Positions 28,441 to 40,395 of a stretch of DNA of 64,000 nucleotides are shown here, piece by piece (positions within the stretch are counted from its first letter, which is position 1; each line of letters opens with the position of its first letter). The translations under genes were made by a program, and so were the position numbers. Under the pieces are notes generated by a model, which was given only the letters and a program-made list of their open reading frames with translations, did not search any database and was not told the DNA's origin. The stretch spans positions 1,652,501-1,716,500 of the forward strand of contig OY723295.1 of NCBI GenBank assembly GCA_963210315.1, read 5' to 3'. This DNA is from Rhynchopus euleeides. Its lineage: Eukaryota > Euglenozoa > Diplonemea > Diplonemida > Diplonemidae.

Positions 28441-31379
28441 ATGGCGCGACAACGCATGGACAAGCCGCCCGCCGACATGTGCGGCTGGTTGGAGATGCGC
28501 ACGATGCTGGGGTGGTCCCTCCGGTGGTGCGAGCTGCGGGGCCGCCTCGGGCAGTTCATCCGCAGCCACGACAAGGACGACCGCACCACGCGCAAGCTCA
28601 GCGACCTGAGGGGCGCGGTTGTCACCCTCGAGCCGGAGCACTCCCAGCCGCGCTACCTCGAGGTGGCCTACGCCAGATCCCCCGAGGCTGGCGTACACAC
28701 CCTCCGCCTCAGAGCCTCCACCGCGCAGGAGGCACTTTCCTGGATGAAGGCCATCCAGAAGGCACAGCAATACCACGTGCAGAACCAACCGGGCACCTCA
28801 AAGTCCTTCACCGTGCGGAAGGAGGTGGATGGGACGATTGGGCTCTTCCTCAAGCGGGCAACGATCAACAAGATTGACCCGGGTGGTCCTGCGGATGTCG
28901 CGGGGTTGAGGGTGGGGATGACGATCGTGAGGGTGTGCGACACGATGATAAAGCTGAACGACGAGATGATGACAGCGCGGAGCATCTCGGGCGCGCCGCG
29001 CCAGTTTGAAATCGAGGTGAAGGTGCCCAAGGCCCTGGCGGGGCAGAGCGGGGCGGAGATGCGGCACGCCGTCCCCAGGCAGGTCCTCCTGCTCGCCTTC
29101 ACCGCCTCCATCAAGCAGCACCTGGGGCTGGACAACAAGACCCTGCAGACCGTCTCGGCTTTCCTCAACGAGGGCACGAAGGTGCTGGTGGTGCTGTGGG
29201 GGTGGGGCAGCACAGTCGAGTCGCGCCACGTCGTCATCCCCGGGTACGACATCACCGCGACTGACGTGCATCAGATCCTCAACGCAGACTCGAAGTGGCT
29301 CAGCGCCAGGGAGGGTGCCTCTGCATGGGATTCCAAAGCAGTTTACTTTGCTGGACCCTCTGCAGGCCCTAACAGCGGGAGGCAGACACGCATTGTCCCT
29401 TCGGAGCCCCTGGCGAGCTGCCTCGGGTGGGGCACCGGGAAGGGGCTTGCGCTGCATATGGTGTCGGTGGAATCGCAGACGCATCTCCGCGCGTTCGTTG
29501 CGTCGACGGAGTCGGGGCTGTCGCCTGTGAGGCGGAAGAACGACGACGATGTATGGGGCGGTGGTGCTGTGTCCAGGGAAGATCACCTCCTGGTGGTGCA
29601 GGAGAAGGATGCGGAGATAGCGCGGCTCAAGAAGATCATCTCGGGGATGCGCGAGCAGCTTTCAGAGCTGCGGAGCCAGTCGGGCATCCCGCCGTGGGAT
29701 GAGGAGGAGCCTTCGATTGTGGCGGTATGTCGTGTCTTCGGGGTTGTGTGCTTGTCGCCCAACGAAAAGAAGGGTCTTCCCGATGATTCTCCTGACACCT
29801 GTGCCTGATTCGTACCCCTACCCCCGACCCTACCACCAACCACTGCCACTCAGGAGCTCCGCGACAAGGTGGTTGCAGCAGGGACGCTGGAGGAGCTCGA
29901 ATCCGTGGACTTTCCCGAAGGGGAGGCTGGGGTATGTTGCACCGTTCTGACGAAGCGAAGTTTGTTGTGAGATGATCCCCAGTCTTATCTAGCCTTGCAC
30001 ACTGGCACACCTTTTTTGTGTGTCTTTTCTGCTCAGCGAGCAAGGCACCTCTCGATGCTCTTTATCTGCCTCCACCACACCCGCACTCCACAGTTCTTCA
30101 CCCCGGTGGGGACGCCGACCAACAGCGACCACTGGGGCGGGGTGGACGAGCAGGTCATGGGCAGGGCCTCGCCGCTGCTAGACGACGAGGTGTCCATCTC
30201 CAACTGCTCGTGGGTCGGGCCCCCACAGGGCAGGCGTGTGGGTGTCGGCGTGGTCTCCACCAGGCCCCGAGGCCCGATCGACGACATGCCAGCGATGTCC
30301 GCTTCTGAAGGCTGGGCGGAGGGCTGGCACCTGCGCAACGTGGGCTACAAGAAGACCGGGGAGAAGATCCCGAGCCTGGACAGCCTGTACACCTTCGTGG
30401 GGGTGGACCTGTTCCGTTCGAAGGACCCGCTGTGCAATGTGGCGAGGCACTTCAAGCTCCCGTCGGTCGACTTCGACACGCACGGCCTGCCGCCGTGTTT
30501 TGTGTTCAACCTGCAGATCCCCTTCTGCGAGGCCCCCGGCATGTGGGGGCAGTCCGGCGGCCCCACCGTCAACGCTATTGTGACGTTCAGCCTGCGCAAG
30601 ATGACTGCAGACGAGGTGGACAGCATCCCGCAGGCAAGGCTCATGAGGCAGATGTACAAAGAAGCCTCGGAGAAGGGCTCGCATGGGACAAGCGCTCCCT
30701 TCCTCGGCAGGTTCAAGGTATGCAGGGGTCGTGCACACCACCCAATGGGGTGGTTCGGGGTGTTGTTGTGATGCAAAGGTGGGGGGGAGGGGGAGGCTTT
30801 TCTCAACGTTGGCCTTCTGTCTTCTGATCATCAAAAGTGTCTCTTTGTCTGTTCCACACGGGCTGCCATATCACACACACTCCCACGGCACAGATGCTTG
30901 CCCGTGCTGAGAAGGGTGTGCCTCGCATGTTCTCGCGGTACAACGGAAAGCCTGTGTTGGTGACGCGGTCAGGGACCCTTTACCGGGCAAAGGACTATCT
31001 CGAGGTATGTTTGCGGCAGTGTTGCTCGGGGTTGTACCCTCTGAGCCCAGATAAGAGCCATGTGTTCTTTCCTCTCTCTGTCGCGGCCTTGTCAAGGACA
31101 CGTCAGCATAGCATACGGGCCTGTCACCGAAGGAGAGTGAGACAGACATGCGAACCAACACCACACATTCAGGTCGACTGTAACTTCCGGAGCTGGGCAT
31201 ACGCTGCACGAACAGCGCTGTACTCTATGTGGGGTGCGCTGTCTCAGTTCAAAGTGCACGTTGGGCTGTGCATCGAGGCGCGCGACGACAAGGAGATGCC
31301 CGAGCGCATCATCGGGTGCTGCCAGATGAGCAACTTCACGATGGAGGACGCTCCCGAGTGGGACGGGGAGGAGCCATAG
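28441..31379 (+). CDS. PH - PDZ-like - coiled-coil - EDR2_C (DUF1336) lipid-binding protein, five exons
   Basis: Exons: 28441-29724, 29854-29931, 30094-30717, 30894-31004, 31173-31379. All introns are phase 0 with donors GTATGT, GTATGT, GTATGC, GTATGT and CAG acceptors; the third exon could instead start at 30037. The product is 767 residues. Residues ~12-110 form a PH domain (CGWLEMRTMLGWSLRWCEL ... ALSWMKAIQKAQ), ~120-200 a PDZ-like fold (IGLFLKRATINKIDPGGPAD, VAGLRVGMTIVRV), and ~385-420 a coiled coil (EKDAEIARLKKIISGMREQL). The C-terminal third matches EDR2_C/DUF1336: WHLRNVGYKKTGEKIPS, LYTFVGVDLFRS, CFVFNLQIPF, VDCNFRSWAYAAR, IEARDDKEMPERIIGCC. This domain is linked to lipid binding in plant EDR2 and occurs in other protists. 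A membrane-targeted lipid sensor is likely; the exact role is unknown. Confidence 0.88.
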
Positions 31380-32677
31380 CCGTTCATAAGTCCTGGCCGT
31401 GCCCCCCCCACAGAGGAACCCCCTCGCCCCCTCCACACGCCCTCCACCCGACACTGCTCATACACATACACATGGGGTAGAGCCCTGAAGGGCGCACAAG
31501 GCACCCATGCCTTTGCTTTGGTGGGGTGTTTTGAACCCAAGCAAATAATAGATGTGTCCCCACACGACCGCCACCATGACTGCCATCCTGTGCGGGGGTG
31601 GGGGGTGCTATCGTACGACGTCGACCTCTCTCTCTCTCCCGCCTCTTCCGCCCTCCTCTCAGCTTTGGGGCCAAAACCAACCAATGTGATTCTGATGTGT
31701 GTTGTGCTGCCACTAGAGCAGAGCGTTTGTTGGCTCGTTGCTGCACTCCCTGCAGACCCATTCTGTGCGTGGTTCTGCTGGGAAGAATGAGGATCGCATC
31801 AAGAGGGTGTCAGACCACCATGTGTGTGACTCGTGTGTACAGTGGTGATCACAGTAAAATCAGGGTGCTCTGGCGTGCTCTCCCTAATACACAAAAAGAT
31901 TCACGTGTTTGTGCCACTCATGCGACTCATGCAACGCGTGGATCCAGTGTGGGTTGTGCGCAGAGCGCCTGGCAGGGTGTGGGTGAGATTTTAGGGTAAT
32001 GGGGAGATACGGGTCTTATCCAAAGCTCGTTTTGCATCGTATTCCGCCACGGCCTGAGAGGAGCGGCGTCAACAGACAGACGAGGCTTTACGGCGGGGGG
32101 ACGCGGGTTATATACATCCCCCCGCCCCCCCGCACTAACCCCCCCCCTTTCCTTTCACGGTTTGGTTCGCAGCGCCCCCCCGTGGCTTTTGGGTATTTCC
32201 TTCCAATCGTCCCGGAAATCCCGAACATTGCCCAAAGAGAGGGATCGGACCGGCCTGCTCCGACCAGTGTGTCGCCTCGTGCTAACCTGACACCAAATAT
32301 TTTTTGGGGTGGGCATCGCAGTTTGTTTGTTTGTGTGCGGGAAAAAAAGCATGCAAAAAAGCTCACCCCCTCTCGCAACGTCGCGCAGTCTTGAGCTTTG
32401 AAACAGAGGGTGCCATTGGGTGCCGATGTGTCCTGCCCCCCCCCCCCCCACCCCCCAAGTGCGGTATTGTTTCGCGTGAGAATTGTTCGTTACAAGGATG
32501 CAGGCGCAGACGCATTCCCTCCCCCCCCCTTCGACCCCTCACCCGCCCCACTGCACCCCGCCCTGCCCCTTGTCGGGTTGTTTGCGAGGCGTTGCGGTTT
32601 TGGTACCCATGCACCCACATCCACTTCCTCCCACCGCACAGAAGCAGCGCCAACACAGCTGCACCTGCCGGGGAACC
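31380..32677. other. Gene-free stretch with splice acceptor at its end
   Basis: No gene is supported. C-runs occur near 32098-32150, 32438-32455 and 32520. CCACTTCCTCCCACCGCACAG ends with AG at 32640-32641, 36 nt before the next start codon, and is the likely acceptor for the Cys-rich gene. Confidence 0.5.
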
Positions 32678-35600
32678 ATGGCAGCGTTGCGGTTCGCTCT
32701 GCTTCTGGCGGGGCTTGCGGGTGCATCAGCTCAATGTGCCTGTGCGGCTGGGGAGTGGGAGTTTGGCGGGGAGAAGTTCGTCGGCTGCCAGTCTGTTCCC
32801 GGAGCCGGTCTCATGCTCCGCGTTACCTCCTGCAAGGTGGCGGACCCGCAGTGCCAAGCAGACCCGCAAACCCAGTATAAGTACTCTGTGCCCGATCCGG
32901 TCACCAAGGCTGATACATTCTTCATGATGTGTCCCAAAACCTTTTCGAAGCCCGACGTGCAGTGTCAGTGCGCGGATACTTGGACCGCGCCTGTGAATGC
33001 CACCTGCCAGACACAGCAGGCGGGTTGCCCTACAAACTCCTGCTGGGACTACCAGGGCACCACAGGCACTGCGCCCCAGGTGACTTCCTTCTGCAAAGTG
33101 AAGAATGCCCCGTGTGCCACAGCTGAAAACACAGCGGTCGGTGGCCCGGCGTACAGTGCGTGCCCTACGATTCCTGTAGATGCCTGCGATTGCGCGGCCT
33201 CGTGGACTTGGAACAGCATCACCTACCAGGGCTGCCAGACGACGGTGGATCAAGCCACTGCGTGGTGTGTTGTGAAGGACAAGGGGTGCCTCACCGCCAC
33301 AAAGACGAAGGATCCTGCCAACAACGAGGAGAAGGGGACGAAGTTCTGCACCGACGGACTCGACGCCACCAAGGACTGTACATGCAAGGCGAACACATGC
33401 AATGCCTACTCCATCTGCGAGCTGGAGGGCAACCTCCCGTGCAAGACAGCACCTGCCCCGATGCCTGCCACCAACAAAGCCTACGGCACCTGTACAACAG
33501 ACTACTGCGATTGCGCGGCCTCGTGGACTTGGAACAGCATCACCTACCAGGGCTGCCAGACGACGGTGGATCAAGCCACTGCGTGGTGTGTTGTGAAGAA
33601 CAAGGAGTGCCTCACCGCCACAAAGACGAAGGATCCTGCCAACAACGAGGAGAAGGGGACGAAGTTCTGCACCGATGGACTCGACGCCACCAAGGAGTGC
33701 ACATGCAAGGCGGGGACATGCACTGCTAACGCTATCTGCGAGCTGGAGGGCAACCTCCCGTGCAAGACAGCACCTGCCCCGATGCCTGCCACGAACAAAG
33801 CCTACGGTACCTGTGTCCCAGAGGACTGCAAGTGTGCCGACTCGTGGACTTGGAACAGTGTGACCTACCAGGGCTGCCAGACCACGGTGGGGTCTGCCGC
33901 TGCGTGGTGTGTTGTGAAGAACAAGGCCTGCCTCAGCGCCACAAAGACGAAGGATCCTGCCAACAACGAGGAGAAGGGGACGAAGTTCTGCACCGACGGA
34001 CTCGACGCCACCAAGGACTGCACATGCAAGGCGGGGGCATGCAATGCCTACTCCATCTGCGAGCTGGAGGGCAACCTCCCGTGCAAGACAGCACCTGCCC
34101 CGATGCCTGCCACCAACAAAGCCTACGGCACCTGTACAACAGACTACTGCGATTGTGCGGCCTCGTGGACTTGGAACAGCATCACCTACCAGGGCTGCCA
34201 GACCACTGTGGGGTCTGCGGCTGCGTGGTGTGTTGTGAAGAACAAGGAGTGCCTCACTGCCACAAAGACGAAGGATCCTGCCAACAACGAGGAGAAGGGG
34301 ACGAAGTTCTGCACCGATGGGCTCGACGCCACCAAGGAGTGCACATGCAAGGCGGGGACATGCACTGCTAACGCTATCTGCGAGCTGGAGGGCAACCTCC
34401 CGTGCAAGACAGCACCTGCCCCGATGCCTGCCACGAACAAAGCCTACGGTACCTGTGTCCCAGACGAATGCAAGTGTGCCGACTCGTGGACTTGGAACAG
34501 CGTGACCTACCAGGGCTGCCAGACCACGTCGGCTCAACCCGTTGCGTGGTGTGTTGTGAAGAACAAGGCCTGCCTCAGCGCCACAAAGACGAAGGATCCT
34601 GCCAACAACGAGGAGAAGGGGACGAGGTTCTGCACCGACGGACTCGACGCCACCAAGGACTGCACATGCAAGGCGGGGACATGCAATGCCTACTCCATCT
34701 GTGAGCTGGAGGGCAATCTCCCGTGCAAGACAGCACCCGCTCCGATGCCTGCCACAAACAAAGCCTACGGCACCTGTACAACGGACTACTGCGATTGCGC
34801 GGCCTCGTGGACTTGGAACAGCATCACCTACCAGGGCTGCCAGACCACTGTGGGGTCTGCGGCTGCGTGGTGTGTTGTGAAGAACAAGGAGTGCCTCACC
34901 GCCACACGCACGAAAGATCCCGCCAACAACGAGGAGAAGGGGACGAGGTTCTGCACCGATGGACTCGACGCCACCAAGGACTGTACATGCAAGGCGAACA
35001 CATGCACTGCTAACGCTATCTGCGAGCTGGAGGGCAACCTCCCGTGCAAGACAGCACCTGCCCCGATGCCTGCCACCAACAAAGCCTACGGTACCTGTGT
35101 CCCAGAGGACTGCAAGTGTGCCGACTCGTGGACTTGGAACAGTGTGACCTACCAGGGCTGCCAGACCACGGTGGGGTCTGCCGCTGCGTGGTGTGTTGTG
35201 AAGAACAAGACCTGCCTCACCGCCACAACCCTGAAGGATCCTGCCAACAACGAGGAGAAGGGGACGAAGTTCTGCGCCGATGGACTTGACCCCACGAAGG
35301 ACTGCACATGCAAGGCGGGCACATGCACTGCCACCTCCATCTGCGAGCTGGAAGGCAACCTCCCGTGCAAGACAGCACCTGCCCCGATGCCTGCCACCAA
35401 CAAAGCCTACGGCAGCTGTGCGGACTACTGCAACTGCGCCGACACGTGGACTTGGAACAGTGTGACCTACCAGGGCTGCCAGACCACGGTGGGTTCCCCC
35501 GCTGCGTGGTGTGTTGTGAAGAACAAGGAGTGCGCCACCGCCACACGCCTGAACGACCCTGCGACCAACGAGGAGAAGGGGACGAAGTTCTGCACCGATG

Positions 35601-37941
35601 GAATCAACCTCCTCCAGGAGTGCGTCTGCAAGCCGGGCACATGTGTCAACGCTAATGTGAGCTACTGCGAGCTGCAAGGCACCGCTGCTTGCCGCACCGC
35701 GCCTGCCCCGACCAACGGCCAATCTGCCTACGGCTATTGCGTTGCTGACGAGTGTGTGGGGTGCAAGGACTCGTGGCAGTGGGGTGACGAGACGCTCCAG
35801 GGATGCGCGGGAGAGCCATCGTGGAACTACAGCTACGGCAGCACATGGTGCAGCGTGAAGGACGAGTGCCTCAGCACCACGCTCGACCTCGCCCCCTTCA
35901 CCGACCCCACCACCCAGGCCGAGGTCAGGGTGCAGACTTGCGAAAAACCCACCGCGTGCGACTGCCTCAACACGTGGACCGACTACAACGACACCCACTC
36001 TGGTTGCGCCACACCAGCAAGCTCACCGTCGAAGCAGGCATGCCAGGTGTCATACAGCTGCAAGTCTGCTACCAAGGTCCTTCAACTCGCCTACAAAAAC
36101 TGCACTGCAGCGCTGGACCCCAACGTGGAGTGCCGCTGCCTCGGGGCGTGTGCCAACATGGGGCTCTACGGCATGTGCCAGGCGGACCCTGCTGCGCTGC
36201 CCTGCAAGACTGCAACGGCGCCTTCAGCCGGCAGCAAGTCGTGGATCCTGTGCACCCCACCGCCGGCAACGTCGAGCCCCGAGACTCCCCAGCCGGTCAC
36301 CTCCACCACACCTGCGCCGCCCACACCCCCGCCACGCCCGACGTTCGACGCGCAGTCGACCTGCTCCGACATTGCGATCGAAGTGCCGCTGGCAGAGCTT
36401 TCTGTGACGTATTCCCTGGGGGTTGTGCAGCCTGCCAACGCCCCCGGCATCGAGGTTACCCTGATGTACAAGGATGACATCTCGTGTGTTGGGTGTGCGT
36501 ACTATATTTCGGCAGGGTTCCGTGAAACCAGCAACCTCGCTCTGAAGATGGTTGATGTGCTCCCGTTTGTGAAGCCGTCGGTGGGTGACGCGATGGACCT
36601 GCTGAACGCGCAGAAGTTCACAAATAACGTGGCGCCGACGCTGACGGACAGCGCGGATGATCCGTACTTTGTGACGAAGTACGACACAACTGGTGGCAAT
36701 GTCGAGGTATGTTTTGTTGCATGTGTTGGCACAGTTGCAAACCCACACCGAACGTGGGGACGCAGGGGGTGGGGCCCCTCTCTTCCCGACAACAAGACCC
36801 TTGTCACAATGGCCAAATGTCGTGAACTGCTTTTGTCTTCCCCGAACCTCTCCCGCATCCCCTCCCACCACCCACCGCGCCCTCTTTTTATCCGCAGCTG
36901 CGCGTGGCCCGCCCCCTCGTGGCTGGCAACAACGAGCTGGTCCGCGACAGCGAGGTGGACTTCGCCTACGCCGTGGGGGCGTTCACGGCACCCAAGACCC
37001 CTTCCCCGCACAACAAGAAGGGGGCCGTGGCCTTCAACCTGACGCAGTGCACCATCGACATCACGCCGGTGCCGGGCGTGCCGGACACGCCTACCCCGGG
37101 CGCCGTTGTGGAGCCGCCGAAGAACACGCTCGCCCGCCTCCCCAATATGTGCGGCGAGTGGCGCACCATGACTTGGACCCCTCCCAACTCCGTGTCGGGG
37201 GTGTCCAAGGCCCAGCTCTGGTGGGCGTCCCGCTCTGTGGGGGAGACGGGGCGCGAGGAGGGCATGCAGGTGTTCTACCTGCAGGCCTGGCTGCGGGATA
37301 CGCCGAAGGACGCCTATTGGGTGTCGCTCGGCGTGTCGCCCAAGGCATCCGCAAAGATGTCAGACATGGACTCCCTCGGCATCGAGACGGGCAGCAGGGT
37401 TGTCGTCGTATACAGCCGCAGCACTGCCGCGGGGGGTGCCGTGGTGCCGTTGGAAACCACTGTTGCAAACGTGGAGGGCACCGCGTTGCTGCAGTCGGGC
37501 AGCATCCACGCCATGTTCTCCCGCCCCGCCATGGCAGCGCCGCTGTACAACCTGAATGAGAGCAGTGCCGAATATGCCTTCAGCTTTGCTGTGGGCGACG
37601 GGTCCCTGTCGAGCACGCAGGGGCACTTTTCGGCGGGCCGATTCCCCGACACGCCTGTGATCACCCAGGAGTGTGGGAGCGTGGGTGCGGCGAGGGAGGT
37701 GGTGGAGGAGGACGAGGATGACTTCCCGCTGTGGGCGATCATTTTGATTGCGGCGGGCGGTGTGGTGCTGCTCGGTGGGATTGCGGCGTTCTTCTTCTTC
37801 CGCACGAAGCAGACGAAGCGTGTCGGGTTCAACGAGTTCATGCATGACATGGAGGACATCGACAAGGAGTTTGCAAAGGCGAGCGAAGAGCTTTCGCACC
37901 ACCACTACGAGCGTGACCAGCAGCACAACATCCTGCACTAA
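32678..37941 (+). CDS. Type I membrane protein with Cys-rich tandem repeats and two DOMON-like domains
   Basis: Exon 1 is 32678-36706 and exon 2 is 36898-37941, with the intron GTATGT...CCGCAG in phase 0; the product is 1,690 residues. A signal peptide (MAALRFALLLAGLAGASA) is followed by two divergent and then eight near-identical ~107-residue units with 12 or so Cys each (CxCAxSWTWNSxTYQGCQTT ... WCVVKNK ... CELEGNLPCKTAPAPMP); WxxYxGC...WC faintly recalls fibronectin type II modules. Diverged units and a Pro/Thr linker come next. Two DOMON-like beta-sandwich domains span about 1,225-1,380 and 1,490-1,660 (second: YWVSLGVSP, KMSDMDSLGI, IHAMFSRP, YAFSFAVGDG). A transmembrane helix (LWAIILIAAGGVVLLGGIAA) and a ~45-residue charged tail close the chain. 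It is probably a surface adhesin-like or redox/sugar-binding receptor; this is inference. Confidence 0.85.
33179..35745 (+). repeat. Eight ~321-bp tandem Cys-rich repeats with two-unit alternation
   Basis: Units start near 33179, 33500, 33821, 34142, 34463, 34784, 35105 and 35425. From the second unit on they alternate between type DYCDCAASWTWNSITYQGC and type CKCADSWTWNSVTYQGC, so the higher-order period is about 642 bp. Identity within a type is very high. This points to amplification by dimer duplication or gene conversion. Confidence 0.9.
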
Positions 37942-38824
37942 GGTTGCTGAATCGCCTTCCCCTATGTTGCGCTGAGTCCCCCATTCATTTGTGCCAGGGT
38001 TGTAGTGTGCGTGAGAAAATTGGCTGTCTTGGCAAGGCTTGGCGCATTTTGTTTGAGGGTGGGGTGAAGAATATCGCTTCGGCAGGATGTGCTAGGGGTT
38101 GCTTGGGTTGGGGGGGGGGGGTCTTGTTTTCTGACTGAACTATCCAGCGCCACATTGCCTGCCAGATGTGTGCGCTGTTCAGGGTTTTAGGTGTGTGCCC
38201 CCCAATCACCTTTATGTCGTGTGTGAGTGTGTGGTGTGCAGTAGAGAGGTGCCATTTCTGGCCCAGTGGGTGGCTCCTTTATTACCCAGTGGCACCCTTT
38301 CAAAAAAACATCAAAAAAATGTTTCACGTGTGTGTACCTCATCGATTTTGTCAAAAAAATTTAAAAAACAAACGGGTTGCCCCCCCACCGGGGCATCTCG
38401 CGAACAGAACTTTCACCCTCCAGTCAACGATATGGGTTCGAACACTTGCCTGTGCAAAAAAAAAGGGGAAAAAATCGTTCCAACAAAAAGTTTCAAAAGC
38501 AATATGGCCTCATATGTCCCATCGATCACTCACAAAGCAACCCCATTTCCCCCGCCATTTCTTTTTTCTCACGTGCGTCCCTATGTCATTCACCCCACCC
38601 CCCGCACTCGCCCCTCGCCAGACAGGCTGGAGTGAATCCGGCCCGAAGGCGGCAGTTCCTTTTGTTACTCCCGTTTTGTCTGTCTGTTTGTTCGTTTTGT
38701 GTGAAATCTCGCCTTTTTTGATTCGTGTGCAGAAAAAGCGAGAGGGTGGAGGGGGGGGGGGGGGGTGGGATGTCAAGCATTTTGCTTGCAGTCACCTGTG
38801 GGTGTGCGACCCATTTTGTTTTTT
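37942..38824. other. Gene-free stretch before retrotransposon 1
   Basis: No gene is supported. G-run near 38110, A-runs near 38300-38480 and a G-run at 38750-38766. It ends in the T-run where the DIRS-like element begins. Confidence 0.5.
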
Positions 38825-38964
38825 GCATACACGTTAAGTGTTCTAAGAAACCAGACATAACCAGAAGACCAACATCATGTTCGTGCTAGCACTTTTCCCT
38901 TTTGTCATCACACCCGTGCGCCAAAACAGGTTAGGCCTTATATTTGGCTGCGTTCAACGAAAAA
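38825..38964 (+). repeat. A1 terminal repeat of copy 1
   Basis: Starts GCATACACGTTAAGTGTTCT and ends GGCTGCGTTCAACGAAAAA. Repeated at 43340-43479 and 54519-54658. Confidence 0.9.
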
Positions 38965-39034
38965 TATTTTCGTGGTTCAACACTCCCACCTAACCCCTTC
39001 TCTTTACTCCACCCTTCAACCCCCGACATATCCG

Positions 39035-40378
39035 ATGCCTGGCGTGCAGAACTCGGAGCTGGTGCTGTCCGGAGTGGGGCGCGGCGCGGGCAACCCGGAT
39101 GCCTTGTCCGCCCCCCTCCCGGCGGGCGACTTCGGGATGGCGATGGGGCAGGCGCTGGCGGCAGTGACCACCGCCAACGCCCGCGAGGTGGCCACTCGCG
39201 AGGTCGCGGGGGCCGACATCCGGGCCACGCAGGTGGAGGCGCACGCGAGGGTGCACGCGGCGGGGGTGGAGGCGGGGGCGGCTACGAGGGCCGCCAACGC
39301 GGAGGCGGCGGCGGGGATGCACATCGCATCCGCGAATGCAGCGGCGCATGCGGCGAAGGTGGAATCCGCTGCGGCACAGCGGGTGACGGGGGCGGAGTCG
39401 GACGCGAAGGTGGCGTCGGTGGAGGCGGCGGCCTCAAACGCCGTCACGGAGGCGCAGGCGCGGGCCATGGTCGCCGAGGAGTCCGCCAGGCACGCGGAGG
39501 TGAGAGCCCGCCTCGAGGCGGAGCTGGCCCTTGAGAGGGAGAAGACGCGGAACGCCGCGTTGGTGATGGAGGAGCGGGCCAAGGCCCAGCGGGAGACGGC
39601 CCTCGCGGAGCACGCGAGGGTAAGGGCTGAGGCAGGTGCGAGCCGGGCTGCAGCCCCCCAGGACGAGGTGGCTTCCCTCCGGGAGGAGGTGCGGCGGATG
39701 CGGGAGGTGGCGGACCTCCAGGCGGAGCTGGCCCGCCTGCGGGGAAACGGGACGGGCTCCGGAGCCGGCGCCGGAGCACCGAGGGCCGGAAAGCCGGAGC
39801 AGCGGGACGGGGCCGGCAGCGTAGCCGGCAGCAGCGACAGCCGCAGGGGCGCCGGGGCTCTCAACCCCCTGGACGTGGACGAGTGGTGGCACGCGGACGA
39901 GGCCACGCTGGGGCTGGTGCACCTGCACCAGCTGCGCCGCTACGACGCCCTGCTGGGGGCCCGGGCGGGGGGTGCCCTGCGCCCGCAGGCCCACGAGGCG
40001 CAGGCCCGGATGAGGGATATCAACCTCATCATGACGAGCCTGCCGTCGCTGCAGGAGCCGGAGGACTACGACGACCTCCTGGTCCGGCTGATGCAGAACC
40101 AGTTCTGCAGGCTGGAAGCCCTCAACGAGGGCGTGTTGGGGGGCGGATGGGAGGCGGCCTCCGCGATGGAGGAGGAATTCTTCGGGAAGCCGGAGATTCC
40201 TCCGTACCTCCGGGCGGCAAAGGAGAAGGCACGGGCCCGCCAGCCACGCTCCCCCCAGGTCCACCACCCACAGCATCAGCATCAACATCAACAACAACAG
40301 CAACGCAGCTCGCAGCCACAGCCGCAGCAGGGCCACCCCACCAGCCAGCGGAGCAGGAGGGGGGGCCACAGGCAGTGA
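39035..40378 (+). CDS. Gag-like ORF1 protein of copy 1
   Basis: The ATG at 39035 follows the A1 repeat by 70 nt; the product is 447 residues. About residues 45-235 form an Ala/Glu/Arg-rich helical region that would make a long coiled coil (e.g. ARLEAELALEREKTRNAALV). A globular C-terminal part follows (DVDEWWHADEATLGLVHLHQL; LMQNQFCRLEALNEG), then a basic His/Gln-rich tail. No zinc knuckle is seen. By position and character this is the structural (Gag-like) protein. The ORF ends 17 nt before the recombinase start codon. Confidence 0.8.
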   Translation: MPGVQNSELVLSGVGRGAGNPDALSAPLPAGDFGMAMGQALAAVTTANAREVATREVAGADIRATQVEAHARVHAAGVEAGAATRAANAEAAAGMHIASANAAAHAAKVESAAAQRVTGAESDAKVASVEAAASNAVTEAQARAMVAEESARHAEVRARLEAELALEREKTRNAALVMEERAKAQRETALAEHARVRAEAGASRAAAPQDEVASLREEVRRMREVADLQAELARLRGNGTGSGAGAGAPRAGKPEQRDGAGSVAGSSDSRRGAGALNPLDVDEWWHADEATLGLVHLHQLRRYDALLGARAGGALRPQAHEAQARMRDINLIMTSLPSLQEPEDYDDLLVRLMQNQFCRLEALNEGVLGGGWEAASAMEEEFFGKPEIPPYLRAAKEKARARQPRSPQVHHPQHQHQHQQQQQRSSQPQPQQGHPTSQRSRRGGHRQ

Positions 40379-40395
40379 GCTCGCCCCTCACGGCG

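Noticed and set aside
33179..35745. CRISPR-like array
   Set aside because: Units are 321 bp and coding, without spacers; this is a protein repeat in a eukaryotic gene.
32726..35998. 1,090-codon minus-strand repetitive frame opposite the Cys-rich gene
   Set aside because: Antisense of the 321-bp repeats; the + strand has the signal peptide, Cys pattern, intron and TM helix.
38425..38440. GGGTTCGAACAC resembling a tRNA T-loop
   Set aside because: No acceptor stem, D-arm or anticodon arm can be formed around it. No convincing tRNA or rRNA gene was found in the window.
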